The position numbers and the translations under genes were made by a program. This document shows positions 15,718 to 24,634 of a DNA stretch of 64,000 nucleotides, piece by piece. Under the pieces are notes generated by a model that saw nothing but the letters and a program-made list of their open reading frames with translations, was not told the DNA's origin and did not search any database. The first letter of the stretch is position 1. Every line of letters begins with the position of its first letter. The DNA is from Neobacillus rhizosphaerae (GTDB lineage: Bacteria; Bacillota; Bacilli; Bacillales; Cytobacillaceae): contig NZ_CALBWS010000003.1 of the NCBI RefSeq assembly GCF_937468385.1, positions 1 to 64,000 of the forward strand. The letters run 5' to 3'.

Positions 15718-15770
15718 AATTAAATCAATAATTATTTTATGATAATCATTAAATAATTATTGATTTAATT
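15718..15770. repeat. Perfect 20-bp AT-rich inverted repeat before the RiPP operon
   Basis: Arms 15718-15737 and 15751-15770 are exact complements over 20 bases around a 13-base centre. The site is about 100 bases upstream of the maturase start, in a promoter position. It could be an operator for the neighbouring XRE regulator. The rest of 15615-15841 is extremely AT-rich, with no gene. Confidence 0.65.
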
Positions 15771-15841
15771 AAATTAATGCTTTATATTTGTATGTGAAAT
15801 TATACTAATCAAATATTTTTATTAATTCAGTTAAATTTTTT

Positions 15842-15892
15842 CAAAAAAAGAAAAAGTGCATTTAATAGAAAAAGTTCTATTAAACGCACTTT
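15842..15892 (-). terminator. Terminator of the XRE/DUF2975 pair
   Basis: AAAGTGCGTTTAATAGAA pairs with TTCTATTAAATGCACTTT (one mismatch) on the minus strand and is followed by a long T tract. It isolates the XRE unit from the RiPP operon. Confidence 0.85.
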
Positions 15893-16021
15893 AATTAAAT
15901 ACCATAATTTAGAAAAATTATTCAAATAGGAAGATTAAAATACTAACACATCATTTTTTCAAAATATCTTTTTCAACTTCTTTTTTTCAGGTTTCAGTTC
16001 AAATTTTATTCACAATTTAGA

Positions 16022-16252
16022 TTAAACATTTTCGTCATCCTCATCATCATCTTCAACATACTCTAATATATCTCCTGGCTGACAGTTAAGCACCTTGCAA
16101 ATTGCATTTAATGTCGAAAAACGGACAGCTTTCACTTTACCTGTCTTTAAGTTAGATAAATTAACGATAGATAAATCCACTTTTTCTGCAAGCACACTAA
16201 GTTGCATTTTTCTTTCAGCTAACATTCGATCTAATCGAATAATTATCGCCAT
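16022..16252 (-). CDS. XRE-family (Cro/CI, YozG-like) transcriptional regulator
   Basis: A small DNA-binding protein of 76 residues with one helix-turn-helix (MQLSVLAEKVDLSIVNLSNLKTGKVKAVRF), the FSTLNAICKVLNCQPGDILEY signature of YozG-like regulators, and an acidic tail (VEDDDEDDENV). It lies 11 bases after the DUF2975 membrane protein gene, the usual yoaS-yozG arrangement. The next operon starts 400 bases downstream with a 20-bp palindrome, so it could regulate the RiPP genes; that is inference. Confidence 0.88.
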   Translation of the reverse strand: MAIIIRLDRMLAERKMQLSVLAEKVDLSIVNLSNLKTGKVKAVRFSTLNAICKVLNCQPGDILEYVEDDDEDDENV

Positions 16253-16263
16253 ACTTTCACTTC

Positions 16264-16902
16264 CTATAATGTAGCATCAAATTCCTCTTGTAAGAAGGAA
16301 CCATATCTAAAAATTCGCCCTATCGTCCAAATAATTAATCCACATAAAAACATACTCCAATTTACCCCGAAAAAATGATAGGATACTGACTTTATCCAAT
16401 TCGCACTCTCCATAAACTGTTCAAGCGTAAACAATTGACTCAGAGCGTAAATTAAATATGTTTGAATAGTGTTAATCACAAAACTTAAACTAACGAAACA
16501 ATACGCAACCTTTTCAATACGTTTACTATTCGATAGAGTAAAAATTTCCCCTTGCATGATTGAATTCAAAAACTTTTTCACTAAAATGATGATGTAAAAA
16601 ATGATTGAAATATAGATTAATACTATAAATAAAAGTAGCACTATTATACCTTTGTCATAATGGAATTTTTTTATAGCCGGCTCAGCTAAAAATAACTCAA
16701 ACCCAGAAAAATTAAAGGATGCACTAAATTTCCCACCCTCTATTAAATTTAATACAAAATTTTCAGAAATAAGACTTGCGAAAACAATTAGAGCACCAAA
16801 GAATAATAATAGACAACTTAATACAATTAATAAAGCTGTAAAGATCATATTTAACCCTTTAATTAGCACTTTAAAATTCTTTTTTTCAATCACCAGTTCC
16901 AT
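16264..16902 (-). CDS. DUF2975 membrane protein (YoaS-like)
   Basis: An integral membrane protein of about 212 residues with four helices (roughly LNMIFTALLIVLSCLLLFFG, GIIVLLLFIVLIYISIIFYI, VAYCFVSLSFVINTIQTYLI and WSMFLCGLIIWTIGRIF). The C-terminal IIWTIGRIFRYGSFLQEEFD is the typical DUF2975 ending. The start is taken at the ATG behind AAAGGGGC; the longer frame has no ribosome site. It is always found paired with a YozG-type XRE regulator, as here. Function unknown; it may sense the membrane and control the regulator. Confidence 0.85.
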   Translation of the reverse strand: MELVIEKKNFKVLIKGLNMIFTALLIVLSCLLLFFGALIVFASLISENFVLNLIEGGKFSASFNFSGFELFLAEPAIKKFHYDKGIIVLLLFIVLIYISIIFYIIILVKKFLNSIMQGEIFTLSNSKRIEKVAYCFVSLSFVINTIQTYLIYALSQLFTLEQFMESANWIKSVSYHFFGVNWSMFLCGLIIWTIGRIFRYGSFLQEEFDATL

Positions 16903-17009
16903 AATTTCTTGCCCCTTTCTTCGGTATATATTAAAATATTGTGGCATCTCTTTTTCAGTAGTGTAGATGAATACTTGTGTAGCTACAAAGCTCAGTGTCA
17001 CATGGTAGA

Positions 17010-17220
17010 TTCAATTCATGTATATTTCGATATTAACCTGTTTTGTCGCTTGATTCTTCCGATACGACGCCTAGATGCAACTAATCCTTGTTTTCTAACT
17101 TATGAATAATCTTTCGAGTACCATAGTTCTGGCAGCTCTTATAGAAAATCTCTTCGATGGTACCGGTAAGTACTTCTTCCGTCTTCGATAAATCCAACCA
17201 GGCTACCATTCCCACCTCTG
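17010..17220 (-). pseudogene. IS3-family transposase (OrfB) remnant
   Basis: The minus strand encodes EEVLTGTIEEIFYKSCQNYG, then TRKIIHKLRKQGLVASRRRI and GRIKRQNRLISKYT. This is the HTH_21 region at the N-terminus of IS3-family OrfB transposases. It stops there, without the DDE integrase core. It marks a past insertion at the edge of the AT-rich island. The rest of 16903-17434 has no gene. Confidence 0.7.
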
Positions 17221-17434
17221 ACAGTAAAGTACTCCAGCCGGATGCTCTTGATTCATAATTAGTATACCCTGAAATTGAGTTAGTCTACTAGACCTCAATT
17301 TTTTGTCTAGTTAAGTATAGCCGATTCATAAAGTCTATGTATTCAAATATTCTATATAAATGATAACACCAGTAAGTCATTCCTATATTATTACTCTATT
17401 AAAAATTACTGTTTATTATATTATACGGAATAGT

Positions 17435-17469
17435 AAAAACACGTCTGAGATAAAATCAAACGTGTTTTT
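17435..17469. terminator. Bidirectional hairpin terminator
   Basis: AAACACGT (17437-17444) pairs with ACGTGTTT (17460-17467); the minus strand has a T-rich tail beyond. It ends the ABC/DUF6526 unit. Confidence 0.65.
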
Positions 17470-17475
17470 CTACAT

Positions 17476-17910
17476 TTAGATTCTGTTATGGTCTGCTCGC
17501 CAGTTTTGGATCGCTTTTTTAATGTCATCAGGTTTTAAATTTTCCGCTACAGCTCGTTTGCTTAGCTCAGGAAATTCCTTGTCATCTGCAAAACGTAAAG
17601 CAACCACTTGCGAGATACTGAGTTTAGAATCTAACAACTGTCCCGTTAAAACAAAAGAACGAAGATTTTCTTCCGCACGGATAGCACGATCTTGAGCTTT
17701 TAATGGATATAACCGCAAAAACACTGCGACGATTACTATGATCATCATCATCAAAAATAGGATGATGGATAGTAGAATGTTCTCCTCTTGATTAATGGAA
17801 CGAACCATAAAAACAATAGTAGTTACTAATGTTCCTAATAGTAAGACCGATAAAACATAATGATAAATCGGGTGCACACGCACATGCGATTTATAGTCTT
17901 GATTCTTCAT
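17476..17910 (-). CDS. DUF6526 family membrane protein
   Basis: A protein of about 144 residues with two membrane helices near the N-terminus (HYVLSVLLLGTLVTTIVFMV and ILLSIILFLMMMIIVIVAVF) and a soluble tail that includes RLYPLKAQDRAIRAEENLR and VVALRFADDKEFPELSKRA. This agrees with the Bacillus DUF6526 family as I recall it. The start chosen is the ATG after AAAAGGGTGG. It is last in a three-gene unit behind the ABC transporter pair. Function unknown. Confidence 0.75.
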   Translation of the reverse strand: MKNQDYKSHVRVHPIYHYVLSVLLLGTLVTTIVFMVRSINQEENILLSIILFLMMMIIVIVAVFLRLYPLKAQDRAIRAEENLRSFVLTGQLLDSKLSISQVVALRFADDKEFPELSKRAVAENLKPDDIKKAIQNWRADHNRI

Positions 17911-17965
17911 TTTTTTCCACCCTTTTCTTTTCCTTTTTTCATTCTTATTCAGTTTAACCATTCAC

Positions 17966-19066
17966 TTATTCCCATTTAAACGTGTAGCTAGCAATAATAA
18001 ATGCGCCTACAAGCCAACCGCCTAAGATCATTGCCTCTGTCCCTAAGCTCATAAACGATGCTCCAACATTCATCGTTTCTCTTAATGCGTGGCTAAGATG
18101 GGCAATAGGTAATATTTGAACAATGGGTTGCAGAAATTCTGGCATGTTTTTGATCGGGAAAAACACCCCTCCCATAAATAACATCGGAAACGAAAGAAAA
18201 CCGGCAATTGGTGCCGCACTTTCAGGTGTTTTAGCTATGCCTGCAATAATAAATCCAATCGCCATAAAAGCCAGTGTCCCTAATATGACAAAACTGATTA
18301 AGGTAAACCACGACCCTCGGACTTCAATGCCAAAAATTAGATGCGCCACACCCAGAACAATCAGCGCTTGCATGCCATTCAGTACAAGTCTGGCAGTAAT
18401 TTGCGCCGCAATAAAAGTTGAAGCCTTTAAAGTGGTTCCTTGCATTCTTCTTAATATTCCTCGTTCTCTCCAGGCAGCAATTTGACCTGCGACGCCATTC
18501 ATGTTGTTACTCATAATCATCATGGCCACAATCCCAGGGACTAAGAAATCAATATACTTTAAATTTAGTGTTTCTATACCCTTAGAATCTGTTACCACTA
18601 CCGGATGATAATCAACCTTTTCTTTACTAATTCCATCTACTGCATTATTCACTAACTGAATACCAACTTGTGATGCAGCCATGTCCGTTTCATTATAGTA
18701 AACGGGAAGTGAGAAGGGCTCCGTTTTTGATGGTGAGCCATTTAAGCTTAAATCGTATCCTTTAGGTATGATAACGACTAGTTGTAAATCACCTTTTTTC
18801 AATTTGCTCAGTGCCTTTTTTTCATTGTTCTCTTTTTTTATATCAATCGCCTTATTTTTATTCAGATTATTCACTAAATCTTTCGATTGAACGGATTGGT
18901 CTTGATCAACAACCCCGATCGATAAAGAAATTCCATTTCCATTTCCTAAAAATGAACCTAGCATGGTCATGAGGAAAATCGGAAATGCCAACGTCCAAAA
19001 TAAGACCTGACGATTTCGAAGGAAAATACGCAATTGCGATAACGTTAGCTGCCAGTATGCTCTCAT
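17966..19066 (-). CDS. ABC-2 type transporter permease
   Basis: A 366-residue permease with one N-terminal helix, a large extracytoplasmic domain (about residues 50-165) and five C-terminal helices. It has the ABC-2 signature around MIMSNNMNGVAGQIAAWRER and GTLKASTF, typical of the YhgE/LnrMN/YadH class. It overlaps the ATPase gene by 4 bases. Transporters of this layout in Bacillus often expel membrane-active antibiotics such as linearmycin, but no regulator pair is adjacent and the substrate is unknown. Confidence 0.9.
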   Translation of the reverse strand: MRAYWQLTLSQLRIFLRNRQVLFWTLAFPIFLMTMLGSFLGNGNGISLSIGVVDQDQSVQSKDLVNNLNKNKAIDIKKENNEKKALSKLKKGDLQLVVIIPKGYDLSLNGSPSKTEPFSLPVYYNETDMAASQVGIQLVNNAVDGISKEKVDYHPVVVTDSKGIETLNLKYIDFLVPGIVAMMIMSNNMNGVAGQIAAWRERGILRRMQGTTLKASTFIAAQITARLVLNGMQALIVLGVAHLIFGIEVRGSWFTLISFVILGTLAFMAIGFIIAGIAKTPESAAPIAGFLSFPMLFMGGVFFPIKNMPEFLQPIVQILPIAHLSHALRETMNVGASFMSLGTEAMILGGWLVGAFIIASYTFKWE

Positions 19067-19992
19067 CCTTCCCTTAATCTCCTTCCAGTCATATGTATAA
19101 ACACATCTTCTAAGGTAGCTGATCGTGTTTGTAAATCTGTTAATTTGAGTTGTTTATTTGTCGCCAACTGAATCAAGCTGGTTAAAGTGATTTGAAGATC
19201 ATCTGTATAAAGAATATACGCGTCCTTTTGATTCCCTACCTGTTTAACCCCTTCGATTTCATGTAAATCCACTTCAGCTGATTCATTCTCAACGCGAAAC
19301 TCTACTGCACTATCAGACTGCAGGTTTTTTACAAGCTGAGAAGGTGTGTCTAAAGCAATAAGTTCGCCTTGATTCATGATCGCAATACGGTCGCATAATA
19401 CATGCGCTTCTTCCATATAATGGGTGGTCAGAACAATTGTTTTCCCTTTCTCTTTTAAGAGACGAATAATATCCCATAGTGTTCTTCTTGCCTGAGGGTC
19501 AAGACCTGTTGTTGGTTCATCTAAGAAAATAATCCATGGATCATGCACAAGTGCTAAGGCAATAGCTAATCTTTGTTTCTGTCCTCCTGATAAACTTTTA
19601 ATGCGGTTTTTCCTTTTATCGGTCAGTAGCATATCCTCAATTAAGGAAGTAATAGAAACCTGTTTAGGATAAAAGCTTGCATATAAATGTAGTATTTCTT
19701 CTACCGTGAGCAATTCAAAGAGTGAAGTCGATTGTAATTGAACACCGATCACCTCTTTTACTTTTTTTAACTCTCTGGTGATATCGAATCCACCAATCAA
19801 TGCTGTTCCCTGATCAGGTTTTCTTAGCCCTACCAACATTTCTAATGTTGTTGTTTTCCCCGCACCGTTTGGACCAAGAAGACCAAATACTTCACCTTTA
19901 TGAACGTGAAATTCTATTCCTTTAACTGCCGAAAAATCGCCATATTTTTTCACTAGATTCATTACTTGAATGATTTTTTCATGAGAATCCAT
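19063..19992 (-). CDS. ABC transporter ATP-binding protein (CcmA-type, DUF4162)
   Basis: A 309-residue ATPase with Walker A GPNGAGKTTTLE, Q-loop VQLQSTSLF, signature LSGGQKQRLAIALALV, Walker B IIFLDEPTTGLDP and switch TTHYMEEA, followed by a DUF4162 tail ending LEDVFIHMTGRRLREG. It belongs to the drug-export class that pairs with ABC-2 permeases, here the next gene. The operon seems to begin here, with about 230 AT-rich bases upstream. Confidence 0.93.
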   Translation of the reverse strand: MDSHEKIIQVMNLVKKYGDFSAVKGIEFHVHKGEVFGLLGPNGAGKTTTLEMLVGLRKPDQGTALIGGFDITRELKKVKEVIGVQLQSTSLFELLTVEEILHLYASFYPKQVSITSLIEDMLLTDKRKNRIKSLSGGQKQRLAIALALVHDPWIIFLDEPTTGLDPQARRTLWDIIRLLKEKGKTIVLTTHYMEEAHVLCDRIAIMNQGELIALDTPSQLVKNLQSDSAVEFRVENESAEVDLHEIEGVKQVGNQKDAYILYTDDLQITLTSLIQLATNKQLKLTDLQTRSATLEDVFIHMTGRRLREG

Positions 19993-20164
19993 CTGTCACA
20001 CTCCACCTCACTCAAAGTCAAAAGTAGATGCTGCTTACTTCTATTAATCTTTATTCTTGGTAAATTGTGTCCATTGTTGTTTTATTAATTAAACAACTCT
20101 ACATACCATTATTCTATAAAAAATATTTTATTCCTCTCTAAATAAAAACTATTATCACTGTACG

Positions 20165-20190
20165 TCAAAAAGGAGTCGTTATCCGACTCC
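20165..20190 (-). terminator. Terminator of the LysM gene
   Basis: GGAGTCG-GATAA-CGACTCC followed by TTTTT on the minus strand. Confidence 0.88.
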
Positions 20191-20221
20191 TTTCTTACAA
20201 ATAAACGACCCTCATTGGTTA

Positions 20222-21028
20222 TTAATATATTGAAATTAGGGCACCGTTCTTATGGACTACGGTTACCTGCTGCCCAGATTTTTTTTCGTATTCAGGTGCA
20301 GAACCGTATGCCACAGTTAATACGAATGGTTCATCCTTATACTGAAATTCTACGGTAAAGTTGTCAGCTGCCCCCACAACCTGTACTTTAGTAAAAATGG
20401 CGGGCCCGGGAATAGTAAGGTTTTGCCCAATAAGAACCATATCTAGGCGAAGTCCATTCACCTTTTTCAGATCCTCTACCTTTACCCCAAAGCGCTTTGC
20501 AATTCCCCATAATGTATCTCCAGGATTCACCTTGTACATTGGTGGCTTAATGTCTTTTGTTTGAGAGGCAACAGTTAGTTTGATTTTTTGACCAATGTAA
20601 ATTTTATCCGATTGTAAATGATTTATCTTTGTTAATTCATTTATGCTAACACCAGATTTTTTTGCCAGTGCGTAAAGGGTATCCCCTTTTTGGACTGTAT
20701 AAAGACTGGACAATTCTTCAGGTTTTACGGATTGTACATGGTCAGGTACCATAATCTGCTGTCCAACTATTATTTTCTCTGATTTTAAACCATTAACTGC
20801 CATTAGCTGATCTGTACTGACATTATACTTTCTTGAAAGGCTGTATAGGGTATCATTTTTTACTACAGTATATGTTGTACTACATGCTTCCACTTTTGTA
20901 TTCATAAAAACAAGAGCTGTAAATGTACCTGCAATCGCGGCTGTTGCCAATTTTTGATTGCGCGCTCTCATCCTTTTCTTGCGTAAATCTGCTAATCTTT
21001 GTTTTCTTTTTATATACATAATACTCAC
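20222..21028 (-). CDS. Exported triple-LysM protein
   Basis: A secreted or membrane-anchored protein with a basic N-terminus (KRKQRLADLRKKRMRARNQK), a signal segment (LATAAIAGTFTALVFMNTKV) and three LysM repeats: TYTVVKNDTLYSLSRKYNVS, LYTVQKGDTLYALAKKSGVS and MYKVNPGDTLWGIAKRFGVK. A C-terminal domain of about 60 residues has no recognised motif. LysM repeats bind N-acetylglucosamine of peptidoglycan or chitin; no hydrolase domain is visible. The start is uncertain: GTG at 21028 has GGGGGAA at suitable distance, and an ATG lies three codons later. It is monocistronic. Confidence 0.85.
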   Translation of the reverse strand: MSIMYIKRKQRLADLRKKRMRARNQKLATAAIAGTFTALVFMNTKVEACSTTYTVVKNDTLYSLSRKYNVSTDQLMAVNGLKSEKIIVGQQIMVPDHVQSVKPEELSSLYTVQKGDTLYALAKKSGVSINELTKINHLQSDKIYIGQKIKLTVASQTKDIKPPMYKVNPGDTLWGIAKRFGVKVEDLKKVNGLRLDMVLIGQNLTIPGPAIFTKVQVVGAADNFTVEFQYKDEPFVLTVAYGSAPEYEKKSGQQVTVVHKNGALISIY

Positions 21029-21178
21029 TGTTGCAATTCCCCCATATAAATAATCTAAATAGAATACTTTACAGAGTTTCGACGCACCCGTCCATTTTAT
21101 GACTGTATATTTAATAATTCCCTCCGTATCCACCATTTATTTAAAACAATCTTGCCCTTGTGAACAAAATAACCTCTT

Positions 21179-22108
21179 TTATTCGTCCCGATTTGGATAG
21201 AAATACTCATAGGTTAATTTGTTTCCGTTTAAAGTAATTGTGATTACTTCATTTCCATCTACTGAAACAAAAGTGTTTACAGATCCTTTTCCAGATTCTT
21301 TCTTCCAATTGTCAAAACGGTTATCATAGCCTCGCGGAATTTTTTCTAAATAATGATTAAATGCCTCGGTGGATGCTCCTTCCCAACGATACACTTCGTA
21401 ATTATTTGAAGTAACCGAAATTGGCTCTAAATCAACTGGGTAAATCATCTTTCCATAGCCGTGGGTCACGTAAAGCGGCTCGTTGTGATGATAAGGCTTT
21501 TTCCCTTTCAACTCTAATGTAGAGATCGCCTGAAAAATGTCAGCGTACTCAATCTTTGGATAATCAAAGGTAAACTGAATCCATTTCTCTTTCGTCAGTG
21601 GTATAAAGAAGTAGTACCGAAAGGCAACGTCCTGCATTTTCACATGCTCGATATACATGAATGTCTTATATGGGAAATGTTCAAGTTCTTGGTTTACATG
21701 CATCGGCTTGGAATGAATAATTGAGTTCATTTCTGCTTCGGTTACTTCATTAACGGTTCCAAAAGGAATTGGATTATTTTTGTTGTAAAGCTCTAATTTC
21801 TCACCTGCTTTTTTACTAGTAACATCCTCAAGCTTCCAGCTGAAAAATTCATGATTAATTACGAAATATTCGGAACTATTTTGCTTTGGTTTTTCCTCCA
21901 TCAGCATGAATAGGAATCCTCCAAAAATAACAACCAGCAATGAGGCGGCGATGATGCTTTTCCATTGAAGGAGCTTATATGGATGAGTTTTAGAGGGTTG
22001 ACCTTCGATTGATTCCCGAATCCTTTTTCTTACAGCTTCTTTTTGAGTGTCTGTTGATCTGATTTGCTGGAGCAGCTTCCATTGATCATCAAAATGTTTA
22101 TTCGTCAT
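21179..22108 (-). CDS. Putative anti-sigma factor (transmembrane)
   Basis: A 309-residue protein with a cytoplasmic N-terminal part of about 45 residues, one membrane helix (SIIAASLLVVIFGGFLFML) and a large extracytoplasmic domain. This layout, with the gene overlapping the ECF sigma gene by 4 bases, is that of an anti-sigma factor. It lacks the zinc-binding HxxxCxxC motif of ZAS-type anti-sigmas and rather resembles RsiX-type proteins. The extracytoplasmic part shows no motif I can name. The signal it senses is unknown. Confidence 0.75.
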   Translation of the reverse strand: MTNKHFDDQWKLLQQIRSTDTQKEAVRKRIRESIEGQPSKTHPYKLLQWKSIIAASLLVVIFGGFLFMLMEEKPKQNSSEYFVINHEFFSWKLEDVTSKKAGEKLELYNKNNPIPFGTVNEVTEAEMNSIIHSKPMHVNQELEHFPYKTFMYIEHVKMQDVAFRYYFFIPLTKEKWIQFTFDYPKIEYADIFQAISTLELKGKKPYHHNEPLYVTHGYGKMIYPVDLEPISVTSNNYEVYRWEGASTEAFNHYLEKIPRGYDNRFDNWKKESGKGSVNTFVSVDGNEVITITLNGNKLTYEYFYPNRDE

Positions 22109-22623
22109 GATTGTTCCCCTCCAATTCCGTTCATTTTCCTAAGGGAATGTAGTGCTCTTGAAAGCGTTTTTCGAACCTTTACCTCGGACCAGTCAAGAAT
22201 TTCTGCAACTTCTTTTGTAGTACATTCTTCAATCTTTTTTAACGTTAGTACGAGGCGATAATTTGGCTTCAGCTTTTGAATGTTTTGCATTTGCAGAAGG
22301 ATCATTTCCTTATTTTCAATTATTTGTTCTACATCAAAGGAAGAAGCAATTTCCTCACTAAATCCAACCGCGGAAAAAAACCTTTTCCGTTTTCGCTTAC
22401 GAATTTCATCGATAACCAAGTACTTTGCGATACTAAACAGCCACGTTCTAACAGTCGACCTGTTTTCAAATCCGTCTATTGCTGTGAAAGCGCGGACGAA
22501 TGTGTCATGAACTAAATCTTCGCAGTATTGCTTATCACCAAGCATGAATAGGATAAAACGATAAATATCATCATAATGTAGTTCATACCAGTCCATCACG
22601 AGCTCTTCCCTGTCCTTGTTCAA
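22105..22623 (-). CDS. ECF RNA polymerase sigma factor
   Basis: A 172-residue sigma-70 family protein with region 2 (YDDIYRFILFMLGDKQYCED, then LVHDTFVRAF and TVRTWLFSIAKYLVIDEIRK) and region 4 (LKPNYRLVLTLKKIEECTTK, EVAEILDWSEVKVRKTLSRA). Size and regions are those of the Bacillus SigX/SigV-like ECF class. It is co-transcribed with the downstream anti-sigma gene through an ATGA overlap. Targets are unknown; autoregulation is usual for the class. Confidence 0.92.
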   Translation of the reverse strand: MNKDREELVMDWYELHYDDIYRFILFMLGDKQYCEDLVHDTFVRAFTAIDGFENRSTVRTWLFSIAKYLVIDEIRKRKRKRFFSAVGFSEEIASSFDVEQIIENKEMILLQMQNIQKLKPNYRLVLTLKKIEECTTKEVAEILDWSEVKVRKTLSRALHSLRKMNGIGGEQS

Positions 22624-22693
22624 CCCCTCTTCACCTGCTTTCCAACTTACTTACTTATCAGTCGTGTAATTAGGTAAAATGTGACACTCTTTT

Positions 22694-22720
22694 AAAAAAA
22701 AAACTGCCAAAAATGGCAGC
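22694..22720 (-). terminator. Terminator of the RDD gene
   Basis: CTGCCA-TTTT-TGGCAG followed by a T tract on the minus strand, just after the RDD gene stop. Confidence 0.88.
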
Positions 22721-22726
22721 CTATCT

Positions 22727-23530
22727 TTACATTTCAAACTCCCATTCATCCCTAAGGATTAAATATAAAACAAGGAGTGTATTTTCTAAATCAGCTTCGT
22801 TGTTCCCCGCTACTTCCAGCCCAATCTTCGGAAAGAGAATGTCAGCGATTTGTTTTGTCAGTTGATTTCTTTCCTCTAAAGATAATTGAGTAAAACGGCT
22901 AGCATATGTACTAACCAGCTTCCAATCTTTATTTCCTAATGATTTTATAGTCCAATCATCAATGATAAAATCATCCTTGGAAATCCCACGATTTTGGATT
23001 TCTTTTTCAATGGCAGAAAGTTTTTTCTTCCGTTTCATTTTTCGCTCATGGACAACAATCGTCCCCGCGACAACATCGCCAAGCCGCTTATGTTTAGAAT
23101 GAAAAAAAATCATTATAATACCAAGAAAGTAAGCTGTTGGTAAGGAATCAATAATGCGGATAAGATTACGGATAAAGCTTGATAGCAATGTGATACTGTG
23201 ACCATTTTCCTGGATCACTCTAATTCCAATCAGTTTCTTGCCAATCGTCCTTCCGCCTGAAAAAAATTCAAATGCAAAAAAGTAGCCCCCATTTAAGATA
23301 GAGAGGACAATGATCATAATCGCTAACGGAATAGTATTCTCAAACATAAAAAATGGAATGGGTGACGTCCCGTTCATAATCAGCAACACGATAAGGAAAA
23401 TTAGAATATTAACAATGGTTAAAAGGAGCAGATCAATTAAAAATGCCGCGGATCTGCTTCCTAAACCAGCGACTTGAAACTGAAGTGAGACGTATTCAGG
23501 TGTTTTAATATCCATTTGCTCTTGATTCAT
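22727..23530 (-). CDS. RDD family membrane protein
   Basis: A 267-residue protein whose first 160 residues form an RDD domain with three helices and the landmark residues GLGSRSAAFLIDLLLL, FFSGGRTIGKKLIGIRVI and KHKRLGDVVAGTIVV. A cytoplasmic tail of about 110 residues (TIKSLGNKDWKLVSTYASRF onward) is more specific to this gene neighbourhood. It is divergent from the SpoIIM-like gene. RDD, SpoIIM-like, DUF58, MoxR, DUF4350 and DUF4129 genes recur together in Bacilli and Actinobacteria. The joint function is unknown, perhaps membrane or transglutaminase-related surveillance. Confidence 0.9.
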   Translation of the reverse strand: MNQEQMDIKTPEYVSLQFQVAGLGSRSAAFLIDLLLLTIVNILIFLIVLLIMNGTSPIPFFMFENTIPLAIMIIVLSILNGGYFFAFEFFSGGRTIGKKLIGIRVIQENGHSITLLSSFIRNLIRIIDSLPTAYFLGIIMIFFHSKHKRLGDVVAGTIVVHERKMKRKKKLSAIEKEIQNRGISKDDFIIDDWTIKSLGNKDWKLVSTYASRFTQLSLEERNQLTKQIADILFPKIGLEVAGNNEADLENTLLVLYLILRDEWEFEM

Positions 23531-23653
23531 CAGGTTTCCCCCAATCTCTCAGTTGAATTTTTATAAAGTTGTTCCTATTTTTCTACAAAATTACTATAAT
23601 AAGGAGAATAATAAAAAGTACATACATAAGCTACTAAAATAAGAGGTGTCAGA

Positions 23654-24634
23654 ATGAATGTAAAGCAATTTATTAAGATGCATCGTGACGAATGGAAAGA
23701 GCTTGAGCAGTTGATGGTAGCATTTAGTAAGCGCAGAAATGGCATTACTGGTGATAATATCACTCTATTTAATCGACTCTATCAAAAAGCAGCCCAGAAT
23801 CTTTCCTATAGTCAAACCTATTTCCCAACAGATGAAGTGACTCACTATTTGAACGGTCTTGTTTCTAAATCACATAACCTTATGTACAAAGATCAAGTAT
23901 CAAGTTTCAAACAAATTCGTTATTTTTTCAGTACAAAATTTATTGGCTTGTTCTTAGAGCAATGGAAGTTTGTATTGATTGCGTTGATTTTATTTACCAT
24001 CGGTGCCATAGGAAGCTTTCTTTCAGTATTGAATGATCCACTCCATATTTATTCGATTCTTCCAGCGGAAATGGCTCAAAGCGTCGCCCCTGAACAACTA
24101 GGAAGCCACGATGGATCGATTGATTCCGCCCTGATGTCCGCTAGTATTATGACAAACAACATCAAGGTCGCAATATTAGCCTTTGCCGGCGGTGTTACAT
24201 TTGGGCTCTTGACCGTCTATTTGCTCATCTCTAATGGCATCCTCGTCGGAGCCCTTGCAGCTCTTTATTGGCATCACGGCAAATCCTATGATTTTTGGGC
24301 GTATATTGTCCCCCATGGAATGATTGAGCTTACAGCTATTTTTATTGCCGGCGGAGCCGGACTGTTAATGGGCTATAAACTCTTTGTTCCAGGACAATAC
24401 ACAAGAGGCTATCAATTAAAACAACAAGCGAAGCGTTCCGTGCAGCTCCTCCTCGGGACTATTCCATTGTTTATCATTGCAGGAATCATTGAAGGCTTCA
24501 TCACACCTGCTGCTATCTCTTTAGAAGCCAAGTATCTCGTTGCTTTCTTAACCGTAATTGGTTTAATCCTTTATGTTGTGATTGGAAGGCTAAAGCTTAT
24601 GAAAACACGTACTACAAGAGATTCTGGTTCATAA
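23654..24634 (+). CDS. Stage II sporulation protein M-like (SpoIIM/DUF95) membrane protein
   Basis: A 326-residue protein with a cytoplasmic helical N-terminus (MNVKQFIKMHRDEWKELEQL) and a membrane region of about five helices with the SpoIIM-family motif (IVPHGMIELTAIFIAGGAGL) around residues 210-240. It is longer than SpoIIM of the sporulation engulfment complex and belongs to the paralog that accompanies RDD and MoxR genes, so a sporulation role should not be assumed. Its 3' end overlaps the convergent DUF58 gene by 23 bases. It is preceded by AGAGGTG as ribosome site. Confidence 0.88.
   Translation: MNVKQFIKMHRDEWKELEQLMVAFSKRRNGITGDNITLFNRLYQKAAQNLSYSQTYFPTDEVTHYLNGLVSKSHNLMYKDQVSSFKQIRYFFSTKFIGLFLEQWKFVLIALILFTIGAIGSFLSVLNDPLHIYSILPAEMAQSVAPEQLGSHDGSIDSALMSASIMTNNIKVAILAFAGGVTFGLLTVYLLISNGILVGALAALYWHHGKSYDFWAYIVPHGMIELTAIFIAGGAGLLMGYKLFVPGQYTRGYQLKQQAKRSVQLLLGTIPLFIIAGIIEGFITPAAISLEAKYLVAFLTVIGLILYVVIGRLKLMKTRTTRDSGS

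Noticed and set aside
17221..17435. Possible IS terminal repeat (TTGAGTTAGTCTACTAGACC)
   Set aside because: A short dyad is present but no matching second end could be found, so no insertion-sequence boundaries are claimed.
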